From: Neckera pumila
Lineage: Eukaryota > Streptophyta > Bryopsida > Hypnales > Neckeraceae
Reading direction: 5' to 3'
Length of the DNA stretch: 64,000 nucleotides
Assembly: GCA_963969595.1 (NCBI GenBank)
Contig: OZ018416.1
Span: forward strand, 9,874,065-9,938,064
Shown: piece after piece, positions 11,580-23,706 of the stretch
How the letters are laid out: every line of letters begins with the position of its first letter
How positions within the stretch are numbered: the first letter of the stretch is position 1
Position numbers and translations under genes: made by a program
Notes under the pieces: model-generated
What the model was told of the DNA's origin: nothing
Databases searched by the model: none
The model's input: the letters and a program-made list of their open reading frames with translations, nothing else

Positions 11580-12830
11580 ATGGTCCAGTCTCCTATACTG
11601 ATCACTATTACCACCAACGACTCATCTTTTCATCTATTCAGGTGGACTTGTGTAAACATGACTTGGCCAAGTGTTGACCTTTGAATGGGAAATGAGGTCG
11701 TCTACTGCCCATACAATAATGGTCTACAACCTCCGAAATCGAATGATTGCATAAGAAATCATCCAATGTTGGTACATTGAGTGAGAACAATTCAATCTCA
11801 AGCGTTTGGCTGTTGTACCCAAAGTGGTCTCTCCTCCTCTCCAATGAGCTCTACCGAGTGATCTCTCAACAAAAGTGCTCTGACCTCTGCACACTCTGCA
11901 TGAAGAACATAGTGCTTCAAGTCAATGTTTTGTCCAAATACTTTCTCATTCATATCTCTTGAAGATACCTCTCTTTGAAGATGACCAGTTTGATGAAATT
12001 GACAAAAGAATATATATTTTGTACAAACATGTGCAAAAATCCACCAAAAAATTCAGGTGATAAAATTCACTGTAAACAACTGTAGACAACTGCGAATAAG
12101 TGAAAACCACCGAGATGACACCAACCTGAGTGAAAATCCTTCAACCGTTCTTGGCAAGCATGAGACTCTCGTCTTTGGCTCTCATTGCCTTGTCATTGTC
12201 GGAGCTTTTTGAAACGGGGAGGTACTTGGAAAGCTGGCTGGTGGCTCTTCCGCACTCCATGGTCGCAATAGACCGGTCCATTTGGCGCATCAGCACGTCT
12301 GGATCAGGTGGTTGAGGGACATGTTTGTTGGTGGCCTTGTTCTTGTGACTCCCGTTGTTACTTTGGAAACCCAGCATCGACATCCTCGTCTTCTCTTGAT
12401 GTATCTGTTCCACCTAGTGGTATGCACTTCCCTCCCGGCCTGCACATCTTGACACATTCACCGTTAGTATCAACAAGATACCCAAAAGAGCGATACATCA
12501 AATGTTTATGTGTCTATTTTGTTTTCAGATAAATAAGAACGATGTCCTCAACCAACTTGACTGGTTCAGATTGTTAAGTTATGAGGATACTGAAACCGAT
12601 AGGGACCAGACCATATTTCTATTGACTGTACCCTGTTACCAACAGCAACTCATCTCTTTCAATTAACACTTTCATGGCCTTCAATTAGCCAGTTGGGTGA
12701 ACAAATCATGACTTGGCTAAAATGGTCGATGACTGTGAGTGGAAAGTGGGGTTGTCTACAACCTCCCACTTTGAATGATTGCCTATAGATTTCAAAATTG
12801 AGTGGGAAAAATTCGAGAGTTTGAATAAAA
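11580..12830. repeat. Diverged direct repeat pair flanking an unidentified GC-richer block
   Basis: 11580-11830 and 12600-12830 share ordered words (accagac/tccagtct, 'catgacttggc', 'gtctacaacctcc', 'gaatgattgc', 'tgagtg'). Between them, 12130-12420 is less AT-rich and on the minus strand gives an open stretch with PQPPDPDVLMRQMDRSIATM. I do not recognise it; it may be a scrap of a host exon. Confidence 0.4.
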
Positions 12831-13528
12831 TGCTGCAAATAGTGTCCTGTACCTTAAATCCCAAAGAATGACATCTCAAATAACATTACCTCGATAATTT
12901 ATGCATCTATTTATGTTGTAGAGATATACATAGAAACTGGATAAAGTCGAAGGACGGGGGAACTTTCAGCTAAACAACAACCCTAACTTGGGTCCTAATT
13001 CTTCAAAAACACGTGGCACCTCAACGTCGTCGTACAAATTGAAGAGTTTAGCGAGCGATCATCCTTTTGTCCAAATTGGAGATTAGATACGATTTTGTTT
13101 TCGTATGCAGAAATTCTAGACCTAGAGGACTAGGACACCAAGACCTAATCACAGGAACAAGACAAGAGAAGCAATTGTTGGCATAAATTTGAGCTAAATT
13201 TGAAGTAAATTTGAGATTCAGAGAGAAAATCTTACTTCGCAAGATGCCTCCAGATCGTAGCGAAAACTCCCTCACCTTCGTGCAAAATCTTTTGTACAAC
13301 CACCAAGAAGTAGCATCTCTGAAAATTTACACACGTTCAAATCACCAGAACTCACCCATTTCCTACTCAAATTGCAGAAACCAATTCTCAAGGATTCACA
13401 AGAATCACAAGAATCACAAGAATCGATTCATGATCGTCGCAAGATTCAAGCCCACAAAACTCAATAGACAAACCCTAATTGCTCGCCTCGGTTCTCGCTC
13501 CTGTGTCTTGCAATTGATAATCCTGATT

Positions 13529-13770
13529 GAACAACTGAAGGGGGTACACCTACCTAAAATTCGCCATCCTCACTCTATATACTGTATTGTACATCTCCAA
13601 AATCAATATGTTCATTTGTTGAAGAAATGATTTTAGAACATCTACCAAAAAAAACTTTGATTTTTTGGTGCATTGGAACCTCCTTTCACTTGCCAATAAG
13701 AAAATATGAAAAATTGATGAGTTTAATAATAGTAACTGAGCGTTGTAGCGGTTTTGGAGGTACCTCACCT
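13529..13770 (+). repeat. Dispersed repeat family A, copy 3
   Basis: From 'gggggtacacctacc' to 'ggaggtacctcacc', with the shared internal blocks 'tgtacatctccaaaatcaat', 'tctaccaaaaaaaactttg' and 'ggtgcattggaacctcct'. It has the most complete ends of the four copies. Confidence 0.6.
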
Positions 13771-15940
13771 TATAGATCCACATCATATTTTTGAACACTT
13801 TTGCTTATATTATGGTACGGATATATTATTTACCTCAATTTTATCAATTGTTTCAAAAAGAAGGTTGAGTTTGAAGGATTCAAGTATTGCTTGGGATGAA
13901 TGAGAAGTTATTTGGACAAGCATCTCCCTTGTCCCTTAAATGCTTGTCCTTCAACATAGTAAGATTACTTTTGGAAATTTTCTAATAAATAATTGAGAGT
14001 CCTTCAACATATCTATATCATGGATTCATATAACATTCTTTCTTCTTTCCATTGAAATATTACATGATTTTTTTTGTTTTTATTGAAGGCCCAAGGCTTT
14101 TTGGAGTTCAGAAACATCATTGCTTTTGAAGTGTTATGTATCCAAATGTCACTAAGTTATAGGGATCTCAATCAAGTAATCTTATAGTGTACGTGTTGTA
14201 GATAACGTGAATCAAATTGGCCATATAGATTGCAAGATTACAATGTTTTAGTATTGAAATAGGGTTTTGAAATTTTCCTAGCAACACATTTGGTGGTGAA
14301 ATTTGCTTTCTAAATCTACTCAAACAAAAAAACTCTAAACTATAAAGTGATTGAAAACTCATCCATGCAAACTAGACTAATATGCGCAACTTTTCTAAGT
14401 TTTTTTATAAAAAACAAACACTTAATGAAGAAGAAACAAGCCGCTAAAGTTCATTGATCCAAAAATGTCATGATTTTGTACTTGGAGTTGCTCCCACACA
14501 TTCAAAACAACTTGGATTGATATGAAAATTTTACTCAATAATTAGAATTCAAGAGGAACATAATACAACAAATATTTTTAAAAACAAACATTGTATGAAA
14601 GAAATACAAGCCCCCAAAGTTGCAACCATCAGATGCAGTTTGGTGAACTCAAATTGAGCTAGTGAAATTCGATTGGCTTTCAAACATTAGGAAAATTTTG
14701 AACCCTCCAAGAGCCCCCTCCAATTCCTCAAAAGGAACCCCAATTAGCTAATAAAATTATACTTCTCATGCATTATGGTCAAGTTTTTTCCTATTTTCGC
14801 CCACCCAAGCAATGATGGCTTTGAAACCTTGAGGGCAACTTCTATTGGCTCCCCGTTTGAGGTACAAAGAAGAAGTTGGACTAATAATGACTCACTTGGA
14901 TTATTTTACCAAGTTAATGTACATGCACAATGGTACACGTTCCATCTAAATCATAAAATAGTCTCATGTTTAGTACATGATTCTTACAACTAAGCTTTGG
15001 GATACTATATTTAATGGAAGGATGAGCTCTTGTACAATAAGAAAGTCATACAAGGTAGAGACATCTCACATGCATTCCAATGTACCAAGTCTAGGCTCAA
15101 TATATTGGAGTGTTGTAAAAATGAAGAGGGCTCTTGGAGGATTCAAAATTTTCCTAATGAAATCAGTACATCTTGTATTGAACTAAAATTTTTACTACAT
15201 AAACTAGAAGAGAGAGCGCAAATTCCCCAACAAGTTTTATTGAAATCGGACATTGGATGCAAAAGTTATAGTACTTTGAATTGGACTTGAAACTATGTGA
15301 GGACACTTTTGGGCTCTTGGGGCATTTAGGGGTTAAAGCTTCCTCAATGAATATTGATTGGATGAAGTGTATTTTTCATAATATTCTTCATTTACTATGT
15401 GGATAAGGTAGGAAGCTTGTTGTGGATCATTTGGCCATTGCATTTAGACTTATTGGATTTTCAAATCTTTATTGCAAAAGAACGGAATAGTAGGAAATAT
15501 TCTCAACAAATATTTTGGTCTGTTCATTTTTCTAAAAACACACATACATAATAGGTAGTCAAAACAAAATCACATAGCTTCCCATTGCGGATCCTAGGGA
15601 GAATTCTATGGAGGATTTTTAAGATGCTAATGTGACAATCTTAATTCCCTACTTGGTTCCAATGACAATCAAAGTGTCCCTCTACATTGTGAAATAATGC
15701 AAGACACTTTTGCCATAGGTAGGAGAAACAAGGTGTGGTCATTGAATTCTTGAAATAGAACTTTTCAACCTAGCTCCAATCTTTTGAACCCTAATTGAAC
15801 CCTAATTCGAGCCTTCTATGCATTTCCTGCTCTATACATTTCCTACTACATTAGGATGCCAAGAGAGCAAAATTAGGTCCTTGACAAACGATCCTAATTG
15901 GGCTTTGGTCCATAATGGGTCTCTCTACGACTCTACCTTA
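13771..15940. other. AT-rich spacer
   Basis: No supported gene. Small ORFs lack any conserved sequence. At 13392-13422, just before, a 10-bp unit (aatcacaag) repeats three times. Confidence 0.5.
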
Positions 15941-16410
15941 GTTGAATACTTATGGGTGCATCATCCAAAATATGGACTTCGGAGCACTTAGGGGTTAATA
16001 TTTTTCAACAATGGTAGCAAGTCCAACATTTCATACTTGATGAGCAAAGGTTGTCATTGAGAGACAATAGGGCTTTTAGTTAAATTGTTTCATCTCTGGG
16101 ATTAACAATATTCAACAATGGTAGCAAAGTCAACATTAGTCCACACTTCATGAACAAAGGCTAAAAGTCATTAGTTGAGCACTTATGGATGCATCATCCA
16201 AACTATGAACTTTGGAACACTTAGGGGTTAACATTTTTCAACAATGGTAGCAAGGCCAACATTATTTCACACTTATGAGCAAAGGCTGTCTTTGAGAGAC
16301 AATAGGGCTTCTAGTTAAATTGTCTCATCTAAGGAGTTAACAATATAAAACAACAGTAGCAAGGTCAACATTAGTCCACACTTCATGAACAAAGGCTAAA
16401 AGTTATTAGG
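15941..16410. repeat. Tandem duplication, about 233-bp unit
   Basis: Two head-to-tail copies start at 'cttatgg.tgcatcatcc' (15950 and 16183) and each contains 'acttaggggttaa', 'caacaatggtagcaa', 'gagagacaatagggctt' and 'cacttcatgaacaaaggcta'. Each unit itself contains two related halves. Confidence 0.75.
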
Positions 16411-16439
16411 CTTGTAGTTACATTGTTTAGTCTCATGAG

Positions 16440-16545
16440 TGAGCCTAAAACTACCACAAAAAAGGGAGGTTGAAATTATGATACAAGCCCAAAGTCCCTA
16501 CTCTAAAAACAACCAACCCAACGTTTGGAGTGATACATAGATCTA
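16440..16545 (-). pseudogene. Duplicated 3' end of RPS9
   Basis: This stretch, downstream of RPS9, is a diverged copy of the gene's own 3' end and 3' UTR (about 16733-16850). Shared blocks run in the same order: 'gagcctaaaa', 'ctac', 'acaaaaa', 'ctctaaaa' or 'ttctaaaa', 'acaaccaacc' and finally 'acgtttggagt' against 'acgcttggagt'. The last block is the end of the S9 coding sequence with its stop codon. The copy holds too little coding sequence to make a protein and probably arose as a local tandem duplication. Confidence 0.5.
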
Positions 16546-16559
16546 GGGCTAGCAATTGA

Positions 16560-16618
16560 TAAACAAACCAACAAGAAATAAACAAACCAACAAGAAATAA
16601 ACAAACCAACAAGAAAGC
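16560..16618. repeat. 19-bp minisatellite, three copies
   Basis: Three copies of aaacaaaccaacaagaaat between the duplicated RPS9 3' end and the gene. Confidence 0.85.
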
Positions 16619-16834
16619 AAACAAGACTCATATCCATTCCTGTGCACAAGAAGCTCCTGGAATGACATCAAACTGAGAACAGAAACAGAAAAGCAAAAAA
16701 AAATTGAGCATTGATTTCATCTCCAAATGAGAGCCTAAAAAACTACGGAGTACTACAAAAAGGGGGTGAAATAATAACACTCCCCCAAATCCCCATTCTA
16801 AAATGACAACCAACCAACTAAGCAACCAAGATTT

Positions 16835-19142
16835 TTAACGCTTGGAGTATTGGGGCGCCTTCCGGGCCTTCTTCAGCCCATACTTCTTCCGCTCCACAAT
16901 CCTGGAGTCTCGTGTCAACAAGCCCTGCTTCTTCAACGGATCCCTGTTCGCTTGGTTGGCCACAATCAACGCCCTCGCCACGCCCAACAAGATCGCTTGA
17001 GCCTGAGCAGATAAACCTCCGCCCTCGGCCCTCACTATAATGTCGTACTTGGTCTCATAGCCTAGACTTGCCATTGGGTACTTCACCGATTGCAGCCACA
17101 ACGGGTTCCCCTGCAAATAGTCCTGCATTAATACAACACCATTACAATGTGAGCAACAAAACATTAAGAATTCCATATGTAATCAGTTCAAAGAAAAAAC
17201 ATACGAGGTTAAGGTAGTGCAGCCGTTCTTGTGCATCATAACACCAGTGCTAGAATTCCAAGTCAGAAAAAATTAGATATTCCACAGGTAACCAACATCC
17301 AATTCAAACGAATTCACGCAAGGAAAGCCATGCAGATACAGCACCAGCGCGATACCTGCAATGTCAGAAAAATATAATAAACTTCCACGCGTACCCTAAT
17401 TTGAACTCAAACTAACTCTAGCAAAAGAAAAATCAGCAGATTAAGGTAGCAAACCCGTTCTTGTGTGATTCCTTTAGGTCATCAGTGGAGCAAATGCTAC
17501 CGAAAACAAGTACAAATTCAGAATCTAGTAAATAAGACAAACCTAAAACAGCTGCAGAGACAAAACCTACCCACTCTTTTAACTCATCCTATGAGCAAAA
17601 CTTTCAAAATTCAATAACTTGCTCCTACAATATCCAAATAATTTGCATTTTAGTCCATTGAAACTCTTTCAAGAATAGAGACAAGACACACACTAAAAGC
17701 TAAATTCCCTTCAAGGAAGAGAAACTCTCAAATCAGCTAAAGGCCATAGGAATGAATTCTCTGCCTTACTTCAAAGTCTTCAATTATTCACACAATGAGC
17801 AAAACTTTCAAAATTCATTAACACATCAGACACAAGCATAACACATTCATCAGATATTCAAATAACATATACTACGTATATTAGTGCATTGGAATCCTCA
17901 AAAATTGGGCCAACACCTGCTATGATCAGAGAACCACTCAAAACAGCTACGGAAATGGATTCCTGACCTACAATTGCCCTTGTATACGCCGGGCATACAA
18001 AGAGAGAATACTTATATATGAAAAGCATACCGTGCAAAGAGAGAATAGGTTTGTTACGTACGAATAATGTACAGTTTCCATTCACCAACAGGTGAGCTTT
18101 GAGCTTATCCCTAAACAATCTAGAAACTTGTGCAATCTACAATTTTGCTTACTTACTCTGTGTTAAGCTAGAAATCCATTGCAAAAAACATAATTTCAAT
18201 AAATTAAGTGATAACACACTTAACACAACTCAAAATTCAGCTGTCTGGTCGATGGACATCGAATATAATGTACGGTTAATGAAGCCTCTACATTACCCTA
18301 GAAACCTTTCCCATCCCCAAATTCTTGTCCACAATGTGATGCAACCGGTGCTAAGCTAAAAAAATAAATTGCAAAACACGATATCTCAATAAATTAACCG
18401 TTTATACACTCAACACAAATCAAAGTTCACGTGCATAATCAATGGAGCATCGAATGCACTCCATGGTTAACAAGGATTCTCCTTTACCCTAGAACCCCAA
18501 TGCGTCGCAACACAAATGGGGACAATAGCTCCATTGATCCGAGAAACCACGCAAAACAGCTGGCTCGCCATGGACTAGACTCCCGACCTCCAATTGCACT
18601 TGTACCTCCCAGGCACACAAAGTCAGAATACTCTCTTGTGAAAACAATACCGTGCAAAGCGAAATTCCTTTGTTCCGTCCAAATACCCTAGAGCAAAATT
18701 CTCACCCCAATGCATCCCAACCCAAACCCTAGCATACCTGCGCAGTTCGATTATTGATTATAATCTTCCCCGTTCCTTCCACGAGTACCACCCTCGCGAC
18801 AGCTGTCTTCCTTCTCCCGGTGCCAATGAGTCTCGCAGCTGCAAACCCCCCGGGAAGTTGCTGCTTCACCCAAGCTTCCAAGCTCCGGCGCTCTTCCATC
18901 TCGGGACTTTCCACCGCGTCGGAAGCCAGGGAGGCTGAGGCTCTAACAACGGGGACGGGAGCTCTGACAATGGGAGAGACGGTGGTGCGCTTTCCGACGG
19001 AGACGCCATTCTTCAAGGCATTGCAGCAACGGAATGCGATGGACTGTGAGGATGAGAGCGAGGCGAATTTGGGAGAGTCTTGGAGGGAGAGGGAGGTGAA
19101 GGTGGTGGAGAGCGTGTGGGTGGTGGCGGCCATGGCTGCCAT
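16835..19142 (-). CDS. RPS9: Plastid 30S ribosomal protein S9 (nuclear gene, 2 exons)
   Basis: Exons are complement(18738..19142) and complement(16835..17122), separated by a 1.6-kb GT-AG intron in phase 0. The product is about 230 aa, a structural protein of the small ribosomal subunit in the chloroplast. The first 70 or so residues are rich in Ala, Ser and Thr with few acidic residues, as in a plastid transit peptide. The S9 core follows ([20 protein letters not shown]), then [10 protein letters not shown] at the start of exon 2, and the family's basic C-terminal tail [12 protein letters not shown]. Length is close to plant plastid S9 (about 210 aa). I chose the ATG at 19142; a second in-frame ATG three codons later (19133) is equally possible. 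The open frame continues upstream of 19142 but has no ATG there. The GC-rich first exon contrasts with its AT-rich surroundings. Confidence 0.93.
17123..18737 (-). other. RPS9 intron with internal tandem duplication
   Basis: The intron begins GTATG after the codon for Gln and ends in TTAATGCAG. Most of it is unremarkable AT-rich DNA. The part near exon 1 contains a diverged tandem duplication with a period of about 190 bp: units at roughly 18160-18349 and 18350-18540 share the stretch from 'taagcta' through 'caataaatta' to 'taccctagaa'. A further diverged relationship links 17880-18100 to 18420-18710. No ORF in it looks coding. Confidence 0.6.
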
Positions 19143-19679
19143 TGCGAAGATTGGCAGCAATGCGAGGAACCTAAATTGCTCGAATTCTTGCTGCAATTTA
19201 GTTCTCGAACCTGAACTGTGAGAAACAGGGAAGGAGGAAGATGAAGAGGTTATCAGGTGTGTTCGGATAAGGAAGAAGGGAGTCTCTCGTCCGCTGTTTC
19301 ATCCACTGTCTCTCATCCTCACGTTCTGTCCATCCATACTAGGGGAATTCCTTCCTTGAAAAGCTATACCCGTGTAAAAGGGGAGAGGATTCTGCGGCAT
19401 TATTTTTTTTTGGTGAAAAAGGGCAGATTACAGTGGAAAAAAAAGGGGTAATTTGTCTCCATTTTTTTTTCAAGTAGTGTGAATTTGTGACCCTATTGTA
19501 AATTTTGGAGTGAATCATTGTTACTTTATTTATTTTTTAATGTTTAGAGAAGCTAAGAGATAATGAAAGAAGTGCAAAGATTGGTGATTTTTTGGGCAAG
19601 TACTATTGACAAGTGCTAATTGTATGCAATGGAAATTTGTATAGTAGAATAGTAAACTTTATTCTGCAGTGGAAGTTTA

Positions 19680-19890
19680 TTAGAGGGGATTTGGGGGTCT
19701 TGGAGGGCTGCAAATTCTTCTGCATTCCTAGATTGCGGGAACCCAGTTGTAGTAGTTGGCTGACGTGGCACAACGACTACCACGTCATTTTTTATCTTTT
19801 ATTATATTTTATTTTGTTTGAAATGATATTTTGGTAATATTTTATTTTGTTTTATTTTTTGAAATTTTTTTTTCTGATATGCCTATATCG
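19680..19890. repeat. Truncated CATTAG-family relative
   Basis: The block 'tggagggctgcaaattc', 'gcgggaaccca', and GACGTGGCA...CCACGTCA followed by a T-rich run resembles the right half of the element at 47385. Ends are not preserved. Confidence 0.4.
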
Positions 19891-20372
19891 CCGTTCATTG
19901 AATCTGGCGTGAAAGTCTCCGCCACAATTTGATAACTGGATTCACAAGCAAGGGAGGGCCACCTTCATACAAAGGTCAGCCCCGATTCACAAGTTGGGCT
20001 TGGCAGTAAAAAAAATTTAATACAGCCAAGTGGTATACAAAACTAGCCTCATCGCACTCCTACCACCAATATTGGGGGTAATTGACTCTAAAGGCATCAA
20101 GGAGTTCCTGGCTAGGAAAGCGCCAATCGAGCTCATCGCAAAGAGATTGTGCTATGTTTGTGCACAATTAAGCTAGTGAAGCCATAGCTCAGAGCAGTGA
20201 GAGCAGCGTAAGTGCAAGGCAAAACTCAACAGTGTAAGTGTTAGGCAAAACCAACACCATTAGTGCAAAGTAGAATTGTACACACTGTACGTACAAGGCA
20301 CTAGTGAGAGCATCGTAAGCCAAAATTAATAATACCGCAACTGCAAGCCACAGTTGTAAGAAAAGAAAGTTA

Positions 20373-20786
20373 CATTAGAGAAAAAATTAGTCCTCTAGAG
20401 GGCTGCTCCATGGACCCCTTTAGTACCTTGAAATTTAGTTTTAAGGGGTTGAAAAAATATATTTTCTCCTATTTCCGCATAGCTAAAAGCCTGAAACTGT
20501 TGTGATATTGGCGTAGGAATCTAGATTTTCGGATTAAAAAATATTAAAATAAAATAAAAAACAATATAAAATTTAATTTTAAAAAAATATTAAAAAATAT
20601 ATACATATTAAAAATAAAAATAAAAATAAAAATAAAATAATTCTGCGAAATCTAACTGCTTCGACGAGCAGTCATACACTTTAACTGCTCACCAACGGCA
20701 CTTTTCCAAGTTGACAGGCCATGCTTGAAATAGCATGGCATGTCAATTTGGATCAGCCCTCCTAAGGGCTGATTTTTCCTCTAATG
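20373..20786. mobile_element. CATTAG-family MITE, copy 2
   Basis: The terminal inverted repeats are about 38 bp: 'cattagaga.aaaattag' at the left and 'cattagaggaaaaatcag' on the other strand at the right, both followed by agggctg.tcca. The 414-bp body is AT-rich with AAAAT runs. No ORF. Confidence 0.7.
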
Positions 20787-20864
20787 CTACATGTTCAAAA
20801 CCACATGCAATGAAACCTAATAGGAAATTGATTTACAAGTAATGCATGTTCAAACCTCAAAAGC

Positions 20865-22210
20865 CTAGGAGATCTCGATAAGACTATGAATTGCGTTCAC
20901 CAAAAGAATGAAGCAAGCCAGTAAAAGTAATACTTCAACGCCAACAAGAAGATCAAAATTGTCACCCACCTCTGCCTGAGGTCTTTGACCAGGACCACAA
21001 CTCATGTCTTGTCTCATTTTCACAATGAGAGTGGTGTATTTGTCTAGGATTTGCTGAGCTGGACTCCTCATAAAGATCCATCGCGTTTCTACATTACGTA
21101 GCATCTTGTTGCTCTTAAGTTCCATGAGATTTGTAAGTTCTGTAAGCTCATCATGTTGCTTGTTACTACAACCAAAAAAGAATAAGTAGATTGGAAGAAG
21201 CCCTCTAGCCTAGATACCATTGGATACTTCGACAGAGTCTCCACAACCAAATTAATACAATTACTCACGTAGTTGGCTTCCAGAGAAAAGGGAGACCATT
21301 TGGCAGAGATCTGGGCCGTGAAACCCGATTTCGACCTTTGGAATGTACTTATGCCATAAGCTCCAAAGCAGACCAGTTTACCAATTATCTCCTCGTGACT
21401 GGGACTACCTTCATCTATCAACGTACGCATTATGACAGCAGTGAGTTGGTCTGTAGTACCACCTTTGGACAGACAATTCAAATCTAACAAATGTGACTTC
21501 TTCTCCCAACTCTCCATAGCATACACATGCACACCAATCCAATAGGTGTTATCAATTGCAGTAACCTTGTCTGCACTAATGGAGATGACAAAAGCAGATT
21601 GCATAATGGACTTCAGAGCATTGAGGATGGAAGCATGCAAATGCTCACTCATCTGCCAACCTGTGCTTTCAAACCAATGTTTTCTAGGCAAATTTCAAAC
21701 CTTCAAGTGCCTCACCAAAGACTCTTGCTTCTTGTAATCACACATGGGCCAACCAAAACTGAGAATCTCAAAAGAGAAAGAAAATTGCACTCCCTTGCGC
21801 TTGATGTTGCTCTCCAAACCACCAACAAGCTAATCGACCATGGTACCGACTTGCTTTCGGCTGCTCACAGTTTGCACAGCTTGGTGTGCTTGCAGTCGGA
21901 TTTCAGATAAGAATTGCCCTTCTTCAAGTTTGGGAATGGCACACCGTCCTCCATGCAAACTTGCTTTCCCTCATGCTTCTTAAGATTATCAGCTTTAGGG
22001 ACCAGAAGTTTCTTCCTCCCAGTGATTGCAGTGCAACTTAGGCAAATGACACTAGTCACATGTCCTAGTGAATCAAGCTCGGCCTCTGCCCAAGGGAACT
22101 GGCATGCCCATACTTCCTACCACCTTCTAATGATAGTCCTCAAAGCTGTCTTGCTCTTCTTGCGTGTCTTGTTTGCAAACCGTTCTTTCTTCTTCTTCCC
22201 CGTTGGAGAG
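20865..22210 (-). pseudogene. hAT-type transposase, ZNF862-like (broken)
   Basis: Pieces in transposase order on the minus strand. First comes a basic N-terminus and a BED-like zinc finger with FPWAEAELDSLGHVTSVICL and KKLLVPKADNLKKHEGK (22140-21900), preceded by an in-frame TAG. Then a central part with SAFVISISADKVTAIDN and NLVVETLSKYPMVSRLEGFF (21690-21200). After a frameshift comes ELKSNKMLRNVETRW and LDKYTTLIVKM (to about 20980). The blocks match the domesticated-looking hAT proteins related to human ZNF862 and KIAA1586. There is no dimerisation domain left, so it is inactive. It sits 0.7 kb from a hAT MITE (22942-23469). Confidence 0.65.
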
Positions 22211-22941
22211 TGCAAACTATCGTTGAATTCAATGCACTTAGGATTGACAAATTGAGGGATACAACAGTATTTTTGGACGGCGGACCGCGGCCAAATGGAT
22301 GGGTCAGGGACTGCTACAAGCGCGTCTCCAATACCTACGTGACCTCGGCCACGGGAGGAGTAGTGCTTGTGCTTGGCAAATACTTCCCAACACCATTTGT
22401 ATTTTGGATGGAACCAGATGTTTGGACCCCATAAATTGTTGGGAAGCTTCAGTTGTGGGGCCATCGGAACCTGCACAATGCACAAAAGTACCACAAAAGA
22501 GCACAGAAGTTCCACAAGAAATACTCAAACCACAAAAGCAACAATTGCCAGCAAAGAATGAACAAGAACAACGCCAACTACGCCACCTGAATACCCAATC
22601 ATTCAAGCCTAAAGATTGAATACCCAACCGATCATTGTACAATGCACATCCAATTTTACAGGAAAGCCTAAACGCAATGAACAAAATCAAAGCAAGCAAT
22701 CATGTTGCAAGAATGCAAGATGGACGCAACACCCGCAAAACACCCTTAAATCACCACAAAGCCAAACTTGGAAGTATCCGTTGCCGCCTTTGCCAAGCAC
22801 AAACTTCAAGCCCAGGCCACAAACGCTCCTTGCAATTTTGAATTCTTCATTCACTTGTAGCACTTGTTTCAGAAGCAAGGTGAATGCAAGAGATACTAAG
22901 CAAGTAAGCACACTTCCAAAATCTTCACAACAGCCTTGAGA

Positions 22942-23469
22942 CAGGGTTGTCATACTGGGCAGACGATTGGTTTGCCCGTCCGTCCGCCCATCGCGTCCAA
23001 TAGAGGTCCCGCCCATCAGATGTAGTCAACACATTGTTGACTTTTTAGTAAAGAAAAAAAGGGCGACGTGACTGCCACGTCAACGCCACCTAGCTGTCAA
23101 GCGAGACCTTGGGCACAGATGGAATTGGTAGGGGCGCGGACATCAGGTCAAGGCGCGGACGTCAGGGTGCAGATGTAAGGACAAGGCACGGACGTAAGGT
23201 CAAGGCGCGGACGTATAGGCCAGGGCGCGGACGGATGAGCGCGGACGTAATGTCAGGGCGTGGACAGACTCCAACTTCGTATTTGGATTCAATTTATAAT
23301 CAAGCCAGCATGGAATGATGACTTGTCATTTACAATCAACTTTTTCTATCTTGAAAAAATTATATGATCTACAAATTGAAAGCCGCCCGGACCGTCCGCC
23401 TGTCCGGTCCGGTTCGCCCGTCCGCCCGTCCTGTCTAATGACCCTGATTCGCCCGTTAGGACAACCCTG
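22942..23469. mobile_element. Non-autonomous hAT element with 8-bp target duplication
   Basis: The ends are CAGGGTTGTC and its reverse complement GACAACCCTG, flanked by an identical ccttgaga (22934-22941 and 23470-23477). TIR similarity continues inward through the GGGC and the CCGTCCGCCC stretches. The 528-bp body has no transposase. It carries a GC-rich array of 'gcgcggacgt' units (23130-23270) and TIR-proximal CCGCCC/GGACGG repeats. All of this fits a hAT MITE. Confidence 0.88.
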
Positions 23470-23678
23470 CCTTGAGATGGTAGAATTCCAGTGAATCAAG
23501 AAATCAAAAGAGCATAATATGCCGCTTTCAAACCAAAATCTAACGCAGGTGCTGAAGGCATGCATTTCAAGAGCGTTTGGGAGATGGATAGGAGAAGAAG
23601 CAATGAAGGCAGCCATTAATGAGATAAAAAACAAAATCAAAGCAGAAATATGAAGGACATAGCAAATGAAGGGAATTT

Positions 23679-23706
23679 GGGGGGGGGGGGGGGGGGGGGG
23701 GGGGGG
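23679..23706. repeat. Run of 28 G
   Basis: Uninterrupted G homopolymer on the plus strand, very unusual in this AT-rich DNA and able to fold as a G-quadruplex. A shorter G15 lies at 53271-53285. Confidence 0.9.

Noticed and set aside
12130..12532. Possible small genes on both strands
   Set aside because: Natural-looking composition but no recognisable domain, start context or splice partners; kept only as a note under the flanking repeat.
13211..13630. 139-codon plus-strand ORF
   Set aside because: Begins without supporting context, includes a 10-bp tandem repeat and runs into dispersed family A.
19143..19196. Longer N-terminus for RPS9 starting at 19196
   Set aside because: The first codon there is TTG; the first ATG in frame is at 19142.
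18754..19221. Plus-strand ORF of 155 codons over RPS9 exon 1
   Set aside because: Exact antisense shadow of the S9 exon, with no family features.
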